From Tabrizicola sp. (GTDB taxonomy: Bacteria; Pseudomonadota; Alphaproteobacteria; Rhodobacterales; Rhodobacteraceae): DNA of 48,596 nt. Each line of letters begins with the position of its first letter. Within the stretch, counting starts at the first letter, position 1. The DNA is taken from the NCBI RefSeq assembly GCF_016792905.1, contig NZ_JAEULP010000002.1, positions 1 to 48,596 on the forward strand. Reading direction: 5' to 3'. Positions 16,614 to 24,202 of this stretch are shown piece by piece. A program made the position numbers and the translations under genes. The notes beneath the pieces are model-generated. The model did no database searches. It saw only the letters and a list, made by a program, of their open reading frames with translations, and was not told where the DNA came from.

Positions 16614-18001
16614 GCATTCTCATCGTCGACGACGAACAGGACATCCGCGAACTGATCGGCGACATCCTGCGCGACGAAGGCTACACCACCCGCCTTGCCG
16701 CGAACTCCGACGACTGCATGGCCGAGATCAACGCCGAGCCCCCGGCGCTGATGATCCTCGACATCTGGCTCAAGGACAGCCGCATGGACGGGATCGACAT
16801 CCTGAAGACGGTGAAACGCGACAACCCCGACATTCCGGTGGTGATTATCTCGGGTCACGGCAACATCGAGATCGCCGTCGCCGCCATCAAGCAGGGCGCC
16901 TACGACTTCATCGAGAAGCCCTTCAATATCGACCAGCTGATGGTCGTCGTCGCCCGCGCGATGGAAACCAGCCGCCTGCGGCGCGAGAACCAGGAGTTGC
17001 GCCGCCGCGACGTGACCTCCTCCGACATGGTCGGCTCCTCGCTGGCCTTCAAGACGCTGAAGGCCAACCTCGACAAGGTCACGAAGTCGAACGCCCGGGT
17101 CATGCTGACCGGCGAGCCCGGCACCGGCAAGGAAATGGCCGCCCGCTACATCCACATGCATTCCAGCCGCGCGAGCGCCCCCTTCGTCACCGTCTCCTCG
17201 GCGTCCATCGAGCCCGAGCGGATGGAAGAGGTGCTCTTCGGCCGCGAAACCCCCGAACGGGGGGTCGAACCCGGCCTTCTGGAACAGGCGCATGGCGGCA
17301 TCGTCTATTTCGACGAGGTCGCCGACATGCCGCTTGGAACGCAAGGCAAGATCCTGCGCGTGCTGACCGAACAGCAGTTCACCCGTGCCGGCGGGACCGA
17401 CAAGGTCCGCGTCGACCTCCGCGTCATTTCCTCCACCTGTCGCGACCTGCGCAACGAGATCGGCCTCGGCCGCTTCCGGCAGGAACTTTACGACCGCCTG
17501 AACGTCGTCCCCATCGCGGTGCCCTCGCTTTCCTCGCGCCGCGAGGACGTGCCGGAACTGACGCAGCATTTCATCGACTGGTTCCACAGGACGCAAGGGT
17601 TGCCGAACCGCGCATTGTCCGAGGAAGCCAACACCGTCCTGCAGACCATGCCCTGGCCCGGCAACATCCGCCAGTTGCGCAACGTGATCGAACGTATCCT
17701 GATCCTCGGGGACGGGACCGGCCCGATCGAGACCAGCGAGATCCCGGGCAACGAGCCGAAGCCCGAAGCCGAAACCACCCTGTCCTTCACCGGAACGATC
17801 GCAACCCTCCCGCTGCGCGAGGCACGCGAGCTTTTCGAGCGTGAGTATCTCCTGACCCAGATCAACCGCTTTGGCGGCAACATCAGCCGGACGGCGAGCT
17901 TCGTCGGCATGGAACGTTCGGCCTTGCACCGCAAGCTGAAGTCGCTGGGCGTCGTCGGCTCCACCCGCGGGGGCAGGGGGTTCGGCGAGTTCGAGGAGTA
18001 G
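16610..18001 (+). CDS. ntrX: Response regulator NtrX
   Basis: A 463-residue partner of NtrY. The receiver domain has the Asp7/8 pair, phospho-acceptor Asp51 (LMILDIWL) and Lys102 region (IEKPF). The AAA+ domain has Walker A GEPGTGKE and Walker B IVYFDEVADM. The C-terminal helix-turn-helix reads GGNISRTASFVGMERSALHRKLKSLG. The segment normally holding GAFTGA reads VLFGRETPERGVEPGLLEQA, so, as known for NtrX proteins, classical sigma-54 activation is unlikely. ATGA overlap with ntrY indicates coupled synthesis. Confidence 0.94.
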   Translation: MSILIVDDEQDIRELIGDILRDEGYTTRLAANSDDCMAEINAEPPALMILDIWLKDSRMDGIDILKTVKRDNPDIPVVIISGHGNIEIAVAAIKQGAYDFIEKPFNIDQLMVVVARAMETSRLRRENQELRRRDVTSSDMVGSSLAFKTLKANLDKVTKSNARVMLTGEPGTGKEMAARYIHMHSSRASAPFVTVSSASIEPERMEEVLFGRETPERGVEPGLLEQAHGGIVYFDEVADMPLGTQGKILRVLTEQQFTRAGGTDKVRVDLRVISSTCRDLRNEIGLGRFRQELYDRLNVVPIAVPSLSSRREDVPELTQHFIDWFHRTQGLPNRALSEEANTVLQTMPWPGNIRQLRNVIERILILGDGTGPIETSEIPGNEPKPEAETTLSFTGTIATLPLREARELFEREYLLTQINRFGGNISRTASFVGMERSALHRKLKSLGVVGSTRGGRGFGEFEE

Positions 18002-18020
18002 TCGCGGCTTCCCCGCATCC

Positions 18021-18252
18021 TAACCCTCTCCCCCAAGGGGAGAGCGGACCTTTCGCGCCATTCTCGAACCACTCCGCATCGCTTCCGAGTGGTACGACGA
18101 AGACCCATAGCCCCGAAGCACCCACCTGTCCCCTCTCCTCCGAAAAGGCAAACGTTGGGGAGCGGTTCTCCGATCGGACTGAAGGGCATACCTTTCGCCT
18201 CTCGCACCACTTGTCCCCTCTCCCCTCGGGGGAGAGGGTTAGGGTGAGGGGG
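18021..18252. repeat. REP-like palindromic repeats downstream of ntrX
   Basis: Two inverted copies of a short palindromic element bracket this stretch. The left is CTCTCCCC-CAA-GGGGAGAG (18026-18044) led by TAAC. The right is CCCTCTCCCC-TCG-GGGGAGAGGG (18216-18238) followed by TTAGGGTGAGGGGG. The left copy is the reverse complement of the right over AACCCTCTCCCC. A weaker C/G-rich copy lies near 18129-18165. No gene was found from 18002 to 18349; this repeat tract is its content and leads into the damaged DUF559 gene. Confidence 0.7.
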
Positions 18253-18349
18253 AGGCAACCGCTTAACCAGTTCTTTACCGAACTCGAACAACGATGGGCT
18301 CAAGCGTTCCGCTCAGATTGGGGAGAAGGGCCGACGCGAGGGGGCATGA

Positions 18350-18690
18350 ATGCAGCAGACCGACCTGTCCAAGGCTCGTGCCCGCCGAATGCGCAAGGAG
18401 ATGACCCCTGCCGAACGTGCCCTTGGTATGCCCTCCGCGACCGCCGCTTCATGGGCCTGAAAGTCCGCCGCCAAGTGCCCATCGGTCCCTATATCGCCGA
18501 CTTCTATTGCGCCGACCACCGCCTGATCATCGAGGCCGACGGCTCCGGCCACGGCTCCCTGCGCGACCTCCGCCGCGACCAATGGCTCGCCGCCCAGGGT
18601 TTCCGCATCCTCCGCCTCTGGAACCGCGACATCCTGATGAACCTCCCCGGTTGCCTCGACGCCATCGCCGCCCAACTCCCGCAACATTGA
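18350..18690 (+). pseudogene. DUF559 (endonuclease-fold) protein, frameshifted
   Basis: Translation from ATG 18350 gives MQQTDLSKARARRMRKEMTP then AERAL, a normal DUF559 start. The expected next residues WYALRDRRFMGLKVRRQ continue in another frame from about 18424 to the TGA at 18690. The bases CCCTTGGTATG lack one T compared with CCCTTTGGTATG, and the unshifted frame ends at a TGA shortly after. The C-terminal half keeps the Vsr-like nuclease-fold motifs DFYCADHRLIIEADG and QGFRILRLWN. It could be a one-base sequencing error. Repeats upstream suggest it moved with them. Confidence 0.75.
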
Positions 18691-18744
18691 CCCCTCCGGC
18701 CCGATCTGACATTCAGGCGCAGACGGCGGAACGCGGGGGCACCG

Positions 18745-20121
18745 ATGAAGGTCATCATCTGCGGGGCGGGACAGGTCGGCTGGCAGATCGCCCGCCACCT
18801 TTCCGGCGAGAAGAACGACGTCACCCTCGTCGACGTGAATGCCGACCTTGTCCGCCGCGCGACCGACACGCTTGATGTCCAGGGCGTCGTCGGCTTTGCG
18901 AGCCACCCGGACGTGCTGGCCAAGGCGGGCGCGCGCGATGCCGACATGCTGATCGCCGCCACCCATTCGGACGAGGTGAACATGGTGACGTGCCAGGTGG
19001 CGCACAGCGTCTTCAACATCACGCGGAAGATCGCCCGCATCCGGGCTCAGAACTACCTGGATCCCCTCTACGGCAACCTGACGAACGAGGTCGGCCTTGC
19101 CATCGACGTGGTGATCTCGCCCGAGCGCGAGGTTGCCGAAGCCGCGCTGCAACGCCTTGCGGCCCCCGCGACCTTCGATACCGAAAGCTTCATGAACGGG
19201 CGTGCGCAGCTCCTCGGCATCCAGCTGGATGAGGACTGCCCGGTCCTGAACACGCCGCTGCGCCAGCTGAACGAGCTGTTCTCAACCCTCCGCGCCATCG
19301 TCGTCGGCGTCCGCCGCGAGGACCGGCTTTTCGCCCCCGATCCCGCCGACCAGCTTTACGCTGACGATCAGGTTTACGTCTTCACCCATTTCGAGGACGT
19401 GAACCGCACTTTGGAAATCTTCGGCAAGAAAACCAAGAAGCAGGAGCGCGTGGTCATCGTCGGCGGCGGCAATGTCGGCCTTGCCGTCGCGCGGGCGCTG
19501 GAAGCCCGTACCGACCGCATCCGCGCCAAGATCATCGAGAAGAACCGCGCCACCGCCGAGCACGCCGCCGACGCATTGGAGCGCACCATCGTGCTGAACG
19601 GCGATGGCATGGACAGCGATCTCCTGATGGAGGCCTCGGTCGACCGGGCCGACGCGATCCTCGCGGTGACGGATGACGACAAGACCAACCTCCTCGTCGC
19701 CGTGCGCGCCAAGCAGGCCGGCTGCCCGATGACTGTCGCGCTGGTGAACGACCCGACGCTTGCCCCGCTGATGGCGCCCCTCGACATCGACGCCTACATC
19801 AACCCCCGCGCCACCACCGTCTCGTCGATCCTGCGCCACATCCGGCATGGCCGCGTCCGCGCGGTCTATTCCATCGGCGACGCCGAAGCCGAGATGATCG
19901 AGGCCCAGGTCCTTTCGACCTCGCCCCTTGCAGGTCGCCTGGTCCGCGACATCGAGTTTCCCGAAGGCGTTCTCGTCGGCGCGGTGATGAAGGGCGAGAA
20001 GGTCATGAAGCCGACGGGCGACCTTCGGATCGAACCGGGCGATGTCATCGCGCTCTTCGCCATGGCCAAGGACGTGCCGGAAGTCGAACGCCTCCTGCAA
20101 GTCTCGATCGACTTCTTCTGA
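18745..20121 (+). CDS. trkA: Trk potassium uptake regulatory subunit TrkA
   Basis: A 458-residue cytoplasmic protein with two RCK repeats. Each begins with a dinucleotide-binding loop (IICGAGQVGWQIA near residue 4 and VIVGGGNVGLAVA near 236) followed by a TrkA-C domain (residues ~140-225 and ~370-458). It binds NAD(H) and gates the TrkH channel. The stop and the trkH start share an A (TGATG), typical of a stoichiometric complex made from one message. It follows the ntrYX cluster, a common rhodobacterial order. Confidence 0.95.
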   Translation: MKVIICGAGQVGWQIARHLSGEKNDVTLVDVNADLVRRATDTLDVQGVVGFASHPDVLAKAGARDADMLIAATHSDEVNMVTCQVAHSVFNITRKIARIRAQNYLDPLYGNLTNEVGLAIDVVISPEREVAEAALQRLAAPATFDTESFMNGRAQLLGIQLDEDCPVLNTPLRQLNELFSTLRAIVVGVRREDRLFAPDPADQLYADDQVYVFTHFEDVNRTLEIFGKKTKKQERVVIVGGGNVGLAVARALEARTDRIRAKIIEKNRATAEHAADALERTIVLNGDGMDSDLLMEASVDRADAILAVTDDDKTNLLVAVRAKQAGCPMTVALVNDPTLAPLMAPLDIDAYINPRATTVSSILRHIRHGRVRAVYSIGDAEAEMIEAQVLSTSPLAGRLVRDIEFPEGVLVGAVMKGEKVMKPTGDLRIEPGDVIALFAMAKDVPEVERLLQVSIDFF

Positions 20122-21635
20122 TGCTGGCCCGGCTGGCAGAACTGCCGCTCCTGGTCGTCCTCCTCGGCCTCTGCGGCATCCTGGGCCTGGTGCCCGCCCT
20201 CTACGCCTTTGGCGTCAGCAACCATGAACTCGCCCGCGATTTCCTCTATTCCGCGCTGATCCTCACGGTGATCAGCGTGATGCTCGGCATCGCCACCGCC
20301 GCCTATGCCCCGCGCGATCCGGCCCGCAGCCACCTCGCCGCCCTCGTCCTCGCCTATGCCGTCCTGCCCTTTGCCCTGGCCCTCCCCCTGGCCGAGGCCT
20401 TGCCCGACACCACGCTGACCAACGCCTGGTTCGAGATGATCTCGGCCTTCACCACCACCGGCGCCTCGGTCTATGCCCCCGACCGGCTCGCCGATCCCGT
20501 CCACCTCTGGCGCGCAACCGTGGGCTGGTTCGGCGGTTTCCTCACGCTGCTGGCCGCCTATGCCATTCTTGCCCCCCTGAACCTGGGCGGGACCGAGGTT
20601 TCCTCGGGCCGCGTGCCCGGGCGCGGCGGGATCGGCAGCGCGCTCATCGCCCGCACCGCCGACCCCGCGCTGCGGCTGACCCGTTTTGCCTTCATGCTTT
20701 TCCCGGTCTACCTCTCGCTGACCGTGCTGCTCTGGTGCGCGCTCCTCATCCTGGGCGAGACCGGCATTTCCGCCCTGATCCATGCCATGGGCACGCTCTC
20801 GACCTCCGGCATCACCGGGCAGACCCCCTTTTCCGCCTCCGCAGCCGGCTTCCCGGGCGAGGTCCTCGTCTTCATCTGCTTCGTCTTCGCAATCACCAGA
20901 CGCGCGCTGCCGGGAGTCCGCCTGGCAGAGAACCGCCGCCCCCTCCTGCAGGATCCCGAACTTCGGCTTGCCGCGCTGATCCTCCTGATCGTCACCCTCC
21001 TTCTGTTCCTGCGGCACTGGTCCATCGCCGCCCAGTCCGACACGACCGGTCCGCAATCGGCCCTGGCCTCGATTTGGGGCTTTCTCTTCACTGCCGCCTC
21101 GTTTCTCACCACGACCGGCTATGCTTCGGCCAACTGGCAGACGGCGGTGGGCTGGTCGGGGATCGACACGCCCGGCTTCGTTCTCCTCGGGCTCGCGATC
21201 ATCGGCGGCGGAACCGCCACGGCGGCGGGGGGTGTCAAGCTTCTCCGGGTCTACGCGCTCTTGCGACATGGCGAGCGCGAGCTGGAAAAGATCATCCACC
21301 CGAACTCCATCGGTCGCGGCGGGGCCGAAGCGCGCCAGCTCCGGCGCCAGGGCGCCCAGTTCGCCTGGGTGTTCTTCATGCTCTTCGCCACGACGATCGC
21401 GGCGGTTTCCGCACTCCTGCTGATCGCTGGTGTCGGGTTCGAACAGACCATCGTCCTGGCGATCGGCGCGCTCACCACCACGGGTCAGCTCGCCGAGCTT
21501 GGCGCCGCCGAACCCGTCCTCTACGGCGATCTCTCCGATCCGGTGAAAGTGATCCTCGGCATCGCCATGGTGGTCGGCCGGCTGGAGACGCTCGCGCTCC
21601 TCGCCCTCATCCTGCCCGGCCGCGGCCGCCGCTGA
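20121..21635 (+). CDS. trkH: Trk potassium channel subunit TrkH
   Basis: A 504-residue inner-membrane protein with many hydrophobic spans. The four pore-loop filters of the Trk/Ktr superfamily are visible: AFTTTGASVYA, TLSTSGITGQ, FLTTTGYASAN and ALTTTGQLAEL, each with its central glycine that lines the K+ path. It partners TrkA, with which it overlaps by one base. Length is near the usual ~480-510. Confidence 0.95.
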   Translation: MLARLAELPLLVVLLGLCGILGLVPALYAFGVSNHELARDFLYSALILTVISVMLGIATAAYAPRDPARSHLAALVLAYAVLPFALALPLAEALPDTTLTNAWFEMISAFTTTGASVYAPDRLADPVHLWRATVGWFGGFLTLLAAYAILAPLNLGGTEVSSGRVPGRGGIGSALIARTADPALRLTRFAFMLFPVYLSLTVLLWCALLILGETGISALIHAMGTLSTSGITGQTPFSASAAGFPGEVLVFICFVFAITRRALPGVRLAENRRPLLQDPELRLAALILLIVTLLLFLRHWSIAAQSDTTGPQSALASIWGFLFTAASFLTTTGYASANWQTAVGWSGIDTPGFVLLGLAIIGGGTATAAGGVKLLRVYALLRHGERELEKIIHPNSIGRGGAEARQLRRQGAQFAWVFFMLFATTIAAVSALLLIAGVGFEQTIVLAIGALTTTGQLAELGAAEPVLYGDLSDPVKVILGIAMVVGRLETLALLALILPGRGRR

Positions 21636-21642
21636 ACCCGCC

Positions 21643-21674
21643 TCAAGGCCTCCGCCTAACAGGCTGATTTTTTT
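21643..21674 (+). terminator. Possible terminator after trkH
   Basis: A short GCCT/AGGC stem-loop followed by a run of seven T (21668-21674) begins soon after the trkH stop. The stem is only 4-5 bp, so confidence is low, but the T-run is unusual for this GC-rich sequence. Confidence 0.35.
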
Positions 21675-21799
21675 GCGCTGGAAACTCCCGCGCCGTCCCT
21701 TCATACTTATGAAAACCGTCAAGGGCGGTGAAGACAGGGCTCAATGAAGAACGACCACGACGCGACAGTGAAGCGATAGAAAAACAAGGCAAAGCAACG

Positions 21800-22033
21800 A
21801 TGGCCGCTGACAAGCAAAACCTGCAGGACGCCTTTCTCAACCACGTCCGCAAAGCCAAGGTTCCGGTGACGATCTTCCTGATCAACGGCGTCAAGCTGCA
21901 GGGCGTGATCACCTGGTTTGACAATTTCTGCGTGCTCCTGCGCCGCGATGGCCAGTCGCAACTCGTCTACAAGCACGCGATTTCCACCATCATGCCGGGC
22001 GCGCCGATCAGCCTCTACGAAGGGGAAGACTGA
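21800..22033 (+). CDS. hfq: RNA chaperone Hfq
   Basis: A 77-residue Sm-like hexameric RNA chaperone that pairs small RNAs with messages. Sm1 ([21 protein letters not shown]) and Sm2 ([10 protein letters not shown]) are intact, with [13 protein letters not shown] as the N-terminal helix. The conserved Lys-His of the proximal U-binding site (YKHAI) is present. The start is placed at [12 protein letters not shown]; the frame opens further upstream without homology. The region 21636-21799 before it holds no other gene. hfq overlaps or abuts hflX, as in many proteobacteria. Confidence 0.95.
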   Translation: MAADKQNLQDAFLNHVRKAKVPVTIFLINGVKLQGVITWFDNFCVLLRRDGQSQLVYKHAISTIMPGAPISLYEGED

Positions 22034-23364
22034 TCTCACAGACGCCGCAGGACGATGACGATCTCCTGTCGGACCGGGCGGGCCAGCGCCTGCGTGACAC
22101 GGCTGCGGCGGCGACGCGGGCCTATGTCCTGCATCCGGCGCTGAAATCGGCCCATGCGCGCCGCCTGCCCGAACACGGACTTGCCGAGGCCGTGGCCCTT
22201 GCTGCCGCTCTGCCCGAGCTTGACGTGCAAGGCTCCGAGGTCGTCCGCCTGTCCCGCGTAAATCCCGGCACGCTTCTCGGCTCCGGCAAGGTGGCCGAGC
22301 TGAAGGACCGCTTCCACGACCTGAAGATCGATCTCGTGCTGATCGACGGTTCGGTCTCGCCGGTCCAGCAGCGCAACCTGGAAAAGGAATGGGGGGTCAA
22401 GCTTCTCGACCGGACCTCGCTGATCCTGGAAATCTTCGCCGACCGGGCCCGCACCAACGAAGGCGTCCTCCAGGTCGAACTCGCGGCGCTTTCCTACCAG
22501 CGCACAAGGCTGGTCCGCGCCTGGACCCACCTCGAACGCCAGAGGGGCGGCTTCGGCTTTGTCGGCGGTCCGGGGGAAACCCAGATCGAAAGCGACCGCC
22601 GCGCCATCGACGACCAGGTCGTCCGCCTGAAGCGCCAGCTTGAGCGGGTGGTGAAAACCCGCGAACTTCACCGCGCCGCCCGCCGCAAGGTGCCGTTCCC
22701 GCTGGTCGCGCTGGTCGGCTACACCAACGCCGGCAAGTCCACTCTCTTCAACCGGATGACCGGGGCCGAGGTGCTGGCCAAGGACATGCTCTTCGCCACG
22801 CTTGATCCGACGATGCGCGGCATCGTCCTTCCCTCTGGCCGCAAGATCATCGCCTCCGACACGGTGGGCTTCATCTCCGACCTGCCGACCCAGCTCGTCG
22901 CCGCCTTCCGCGCCACGCTGGAGGAAGTGCTGGAAGCGGACCTGATCCTCCATGTCCGCGACATCAGCCACCCCGAAAGCGCCGAACAGGCGCAGGACGT
23001 GGCCGACATCCTCACCTCGCTGGGCGTGAAAGCCTCGGTCCCGGTCTATGAGGTCTGGAACAAGCTCGACCTCGTCGACCCGGCAGCCCGCGTGGCGCTG
23101 GCCGCGAATGCCGAGGGGCGAACGAACGTCTTCCCGATCTCCGCCGTGACCGGCGAGGGCATCAACGACCTCCTCACCGCGATCAGCCAGGCCTTCGACG
23201 AAGAGAAGTCCGAGCGAACCCTCACCTTGCCCTTCGCCGAAGGCCGCAAACGCGCCTGGCTGCACCAGGAAGGCATCGTCGCGTCTGAGGAGGACACCGA
23301 GGACGGCCACCGCATCACCGTCCGCTGGACCGCCCGCCAGGAAAAGCGCTACCGCGATCTGTGA
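22030..23364 (+). CDS. hflX: Ribosome-associated GTPase HflX (non-canonical start)
   Basis: A GTPase that binds and splits ribosomes. GTPase motifs are [12 protein letters not shown] (G1), [10 protein letters not shown] (G3) and NKLD (G4); the HflX N-terminal domain has [10 protein letters not shown] and [21 protein letters not shown]-like blocks. The family's N-terminal strand ([11 protein letters not shown]) lies near 22120, well before the first GTG at 22192, and no ATG, GTG or TTG occurs in frame between the preceding stop (21919) and 22192. Initiation is therefore inferred at CTG 22030 (overlapping the hfq TGA) or ATC 22033, with AGGGGAAG just upstream. The 390-residue form from 22192 would lack part of the fold. 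Confidence 0.85.
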   Translation: MISQTPQDDDDLLSDRAGQRLRDTAAAATRAYVLHPALKSAHARRLPEHGLAEAVALAAALPELDVQGSEVVRLSRVNPGTLLGSGKVAELKDRFHDLKIDLVLIDGSVSPVQQRNLEKEWGVKLLDRTSLILEIFADRARTNEGVLQVELAALSYQRTRLVRAWTHLERQRGGFGFVGGPGETQIESDRRAIDDQVVRLKRQLERVVKTRELHRAARRKVPFPLVALVGYTNAGKSTLFNRMTGAEVLAKDMLFATLDPTMRGIVLPSGRKIIASDTVGFISDLPTQLVAAFRATLEEVLEADLILHVRDISHPESAEQAQDVADILTSLGVKASVPVYEVWNKLDLVDPAARVALAANAEGRTNVFPISAVTGEGINDLLTAISQAFDEEKSERTLTLPFAEGRKRAWLHQEGIVASEEDTEDGHRITVRWTARQEKRYRDL

Positions 23365-23390
23365 CTCTCACCTCGCCTCCCGCCTTTCGT

Positions 23391-23607
23391 CTTTGCCAAA
23401 TATCCCCGCCGGAGGCGCAAATGAGCCGTTGCGCCTTCCTCACCAGTCATCGCAAGTAGGCCGCTACCGCGAGCTGTAACCCTGCAGCGCAACCCGGCGA
23501 CAAGCCCTTTCAGACTGGCCCAAATATCCCCGCCGGAGGCATCCCCTGCCTGCCACCCGCGCGCACCGTCGCCCTTTCATCTTTGCCCAAATACCCCCGC
23601 CGGAGGC
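23391..23607 (+). repeat. Three direct copies of an AAATATCCCCGCCGGAGGC repeat
   Basis: Copies lie at 23391-23416, 23516-23540 and 23581-23607. All share CCAAATA(T/C)CCCCGCCGGAGGC; the first and third are also preceded by CTTTGCC. They occupy most of the 334-nt gap between hflX and the convergent GNAT gene (23365-23698), which shows no gene. The second copy is preceded by a degenerate duplicate of the end of hflX (23463-23480). Similar elements recur between genes of Rhodobacteraceae, from recollection; their role is unknown. Confidence 0.65.
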
Positions 23608-23615
23608 AAACCCGA

Positions 23616-23644
23616 GCGCTTTTGCGTCCTTCACGCAAAAGCGC
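23616..23644. terminator. Strong hairpin between convergent hflX and GNAT genes
   Basis: GCGCTTTTGCGT and ACGCAAAAGCGC form a perfect 12-bp stem with loop CCTTC. It lies 55 nt beyond the minus-strand GNAT stop and could end transcription from either side, though no long T-run follows. Confidence 0.5.
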
Positions 23645-23698
23645 GAGACAAGGAATCTTCGCGCGTCAGCGCTCAATTCAAGAACCGCCCCGACCCGC

Positions 23699-24202
23699 TC
23701 AGGCCGCCGGTCCTCCACGCATCCGCGCCAGATACACGCTGTCGCACCACTCGTCCTTCCAGAGGAGCGTCCGCTCCGCCCGGTGCGTCTCGCGAAACCC
23801 CAGCCGGTCCAAGAGCCGGAGAGAGGCCGCATTGCGCGGGTCGACCTCGGCGGTGAGGTCCGGCAGGGCAGGGAACTCCGCCTCGACATGGGCGATCACC
23901 GCCGTCATCGCCTCGAAGGCCAGCCCCTTGCCCCAATGATCCGGGTGCAGCAGGAACCCCACTTCCGGCAACTGCCAGGCCCCGGCCTTGCCGATCACCT
24001 CGCCCTCCTTCTCGATCAGGAAATCCCGGCTGTCGGCCGCGGGCTCGACCAGAAAGCGCAGCCAGTGGCGGGTTTCCTCCAGCGTCTCGTGCTCGGGCCG
24101 CGACCAGTAGCGCATGGCGCGCGGGTCCGACATCAGCAGATGCACCGCCTCAAGGTCATCCCAGGTCGCCCGTCGCAGCACCAGCCGTTCGGTGCGGATC
24201 AT
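23699..24202 (-). CDS. GNAT-family N-acetyltransferase (RimJ/RimL-like)
   Basis: A 167-residue protein beginning MIRTERLVLRRATWDDLEAV, the typical opening of the RimJ/RimL type of acetyltransferase. The acetyl-CoA loop is in HPDHWGKGLAFEAM, and the C-terminal DPRNAASLRLLDRLGFRET is the usual asparagine-containing motif. The substrate is unknown; amino groups of proteins, antibiotics or small amines are all possible. The start overlaps the stop of the upstream penicillin-acylase-family gene as ATGA, so the two are coupled. Confidence 0.85.
   Translation of the reverse strand: MIRTERLVLRRATWDDLEAVHLLMSDPRAMRYWSRPEHETLEETRHWLRFLVEPAADSRDFLIEKEGEVIGKAGAWQLPEVGFLLHPDHWGKGLAFEAMTAVIAHVEAEFPALPDLTAEVDPRNAASLRLLDRLGFRETHRAERTLLWKDEWCDSVYLARMRGGPAA

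Noticed and set aside
18211-18349. N-terminal part of the open frame running through the REP region into DUF559
   Set aside because: It translates repeat DNA (SPLPSGERVRVRGRQ) and the family start lies in another frame at ATG 18350.
19866-21722. 618-residue antisense frame over trkH
   Set aside because: A shadow frame made of E/G/D/R-rich low-complexity sequence; trkH on the other strand is complete with four filter motifs.
23391-23607. CRISPR array
   Set aside because: Three imperfect repeats with unequal spacing (125 and 65 nt) and no cas genes do not form a CRISPR array.
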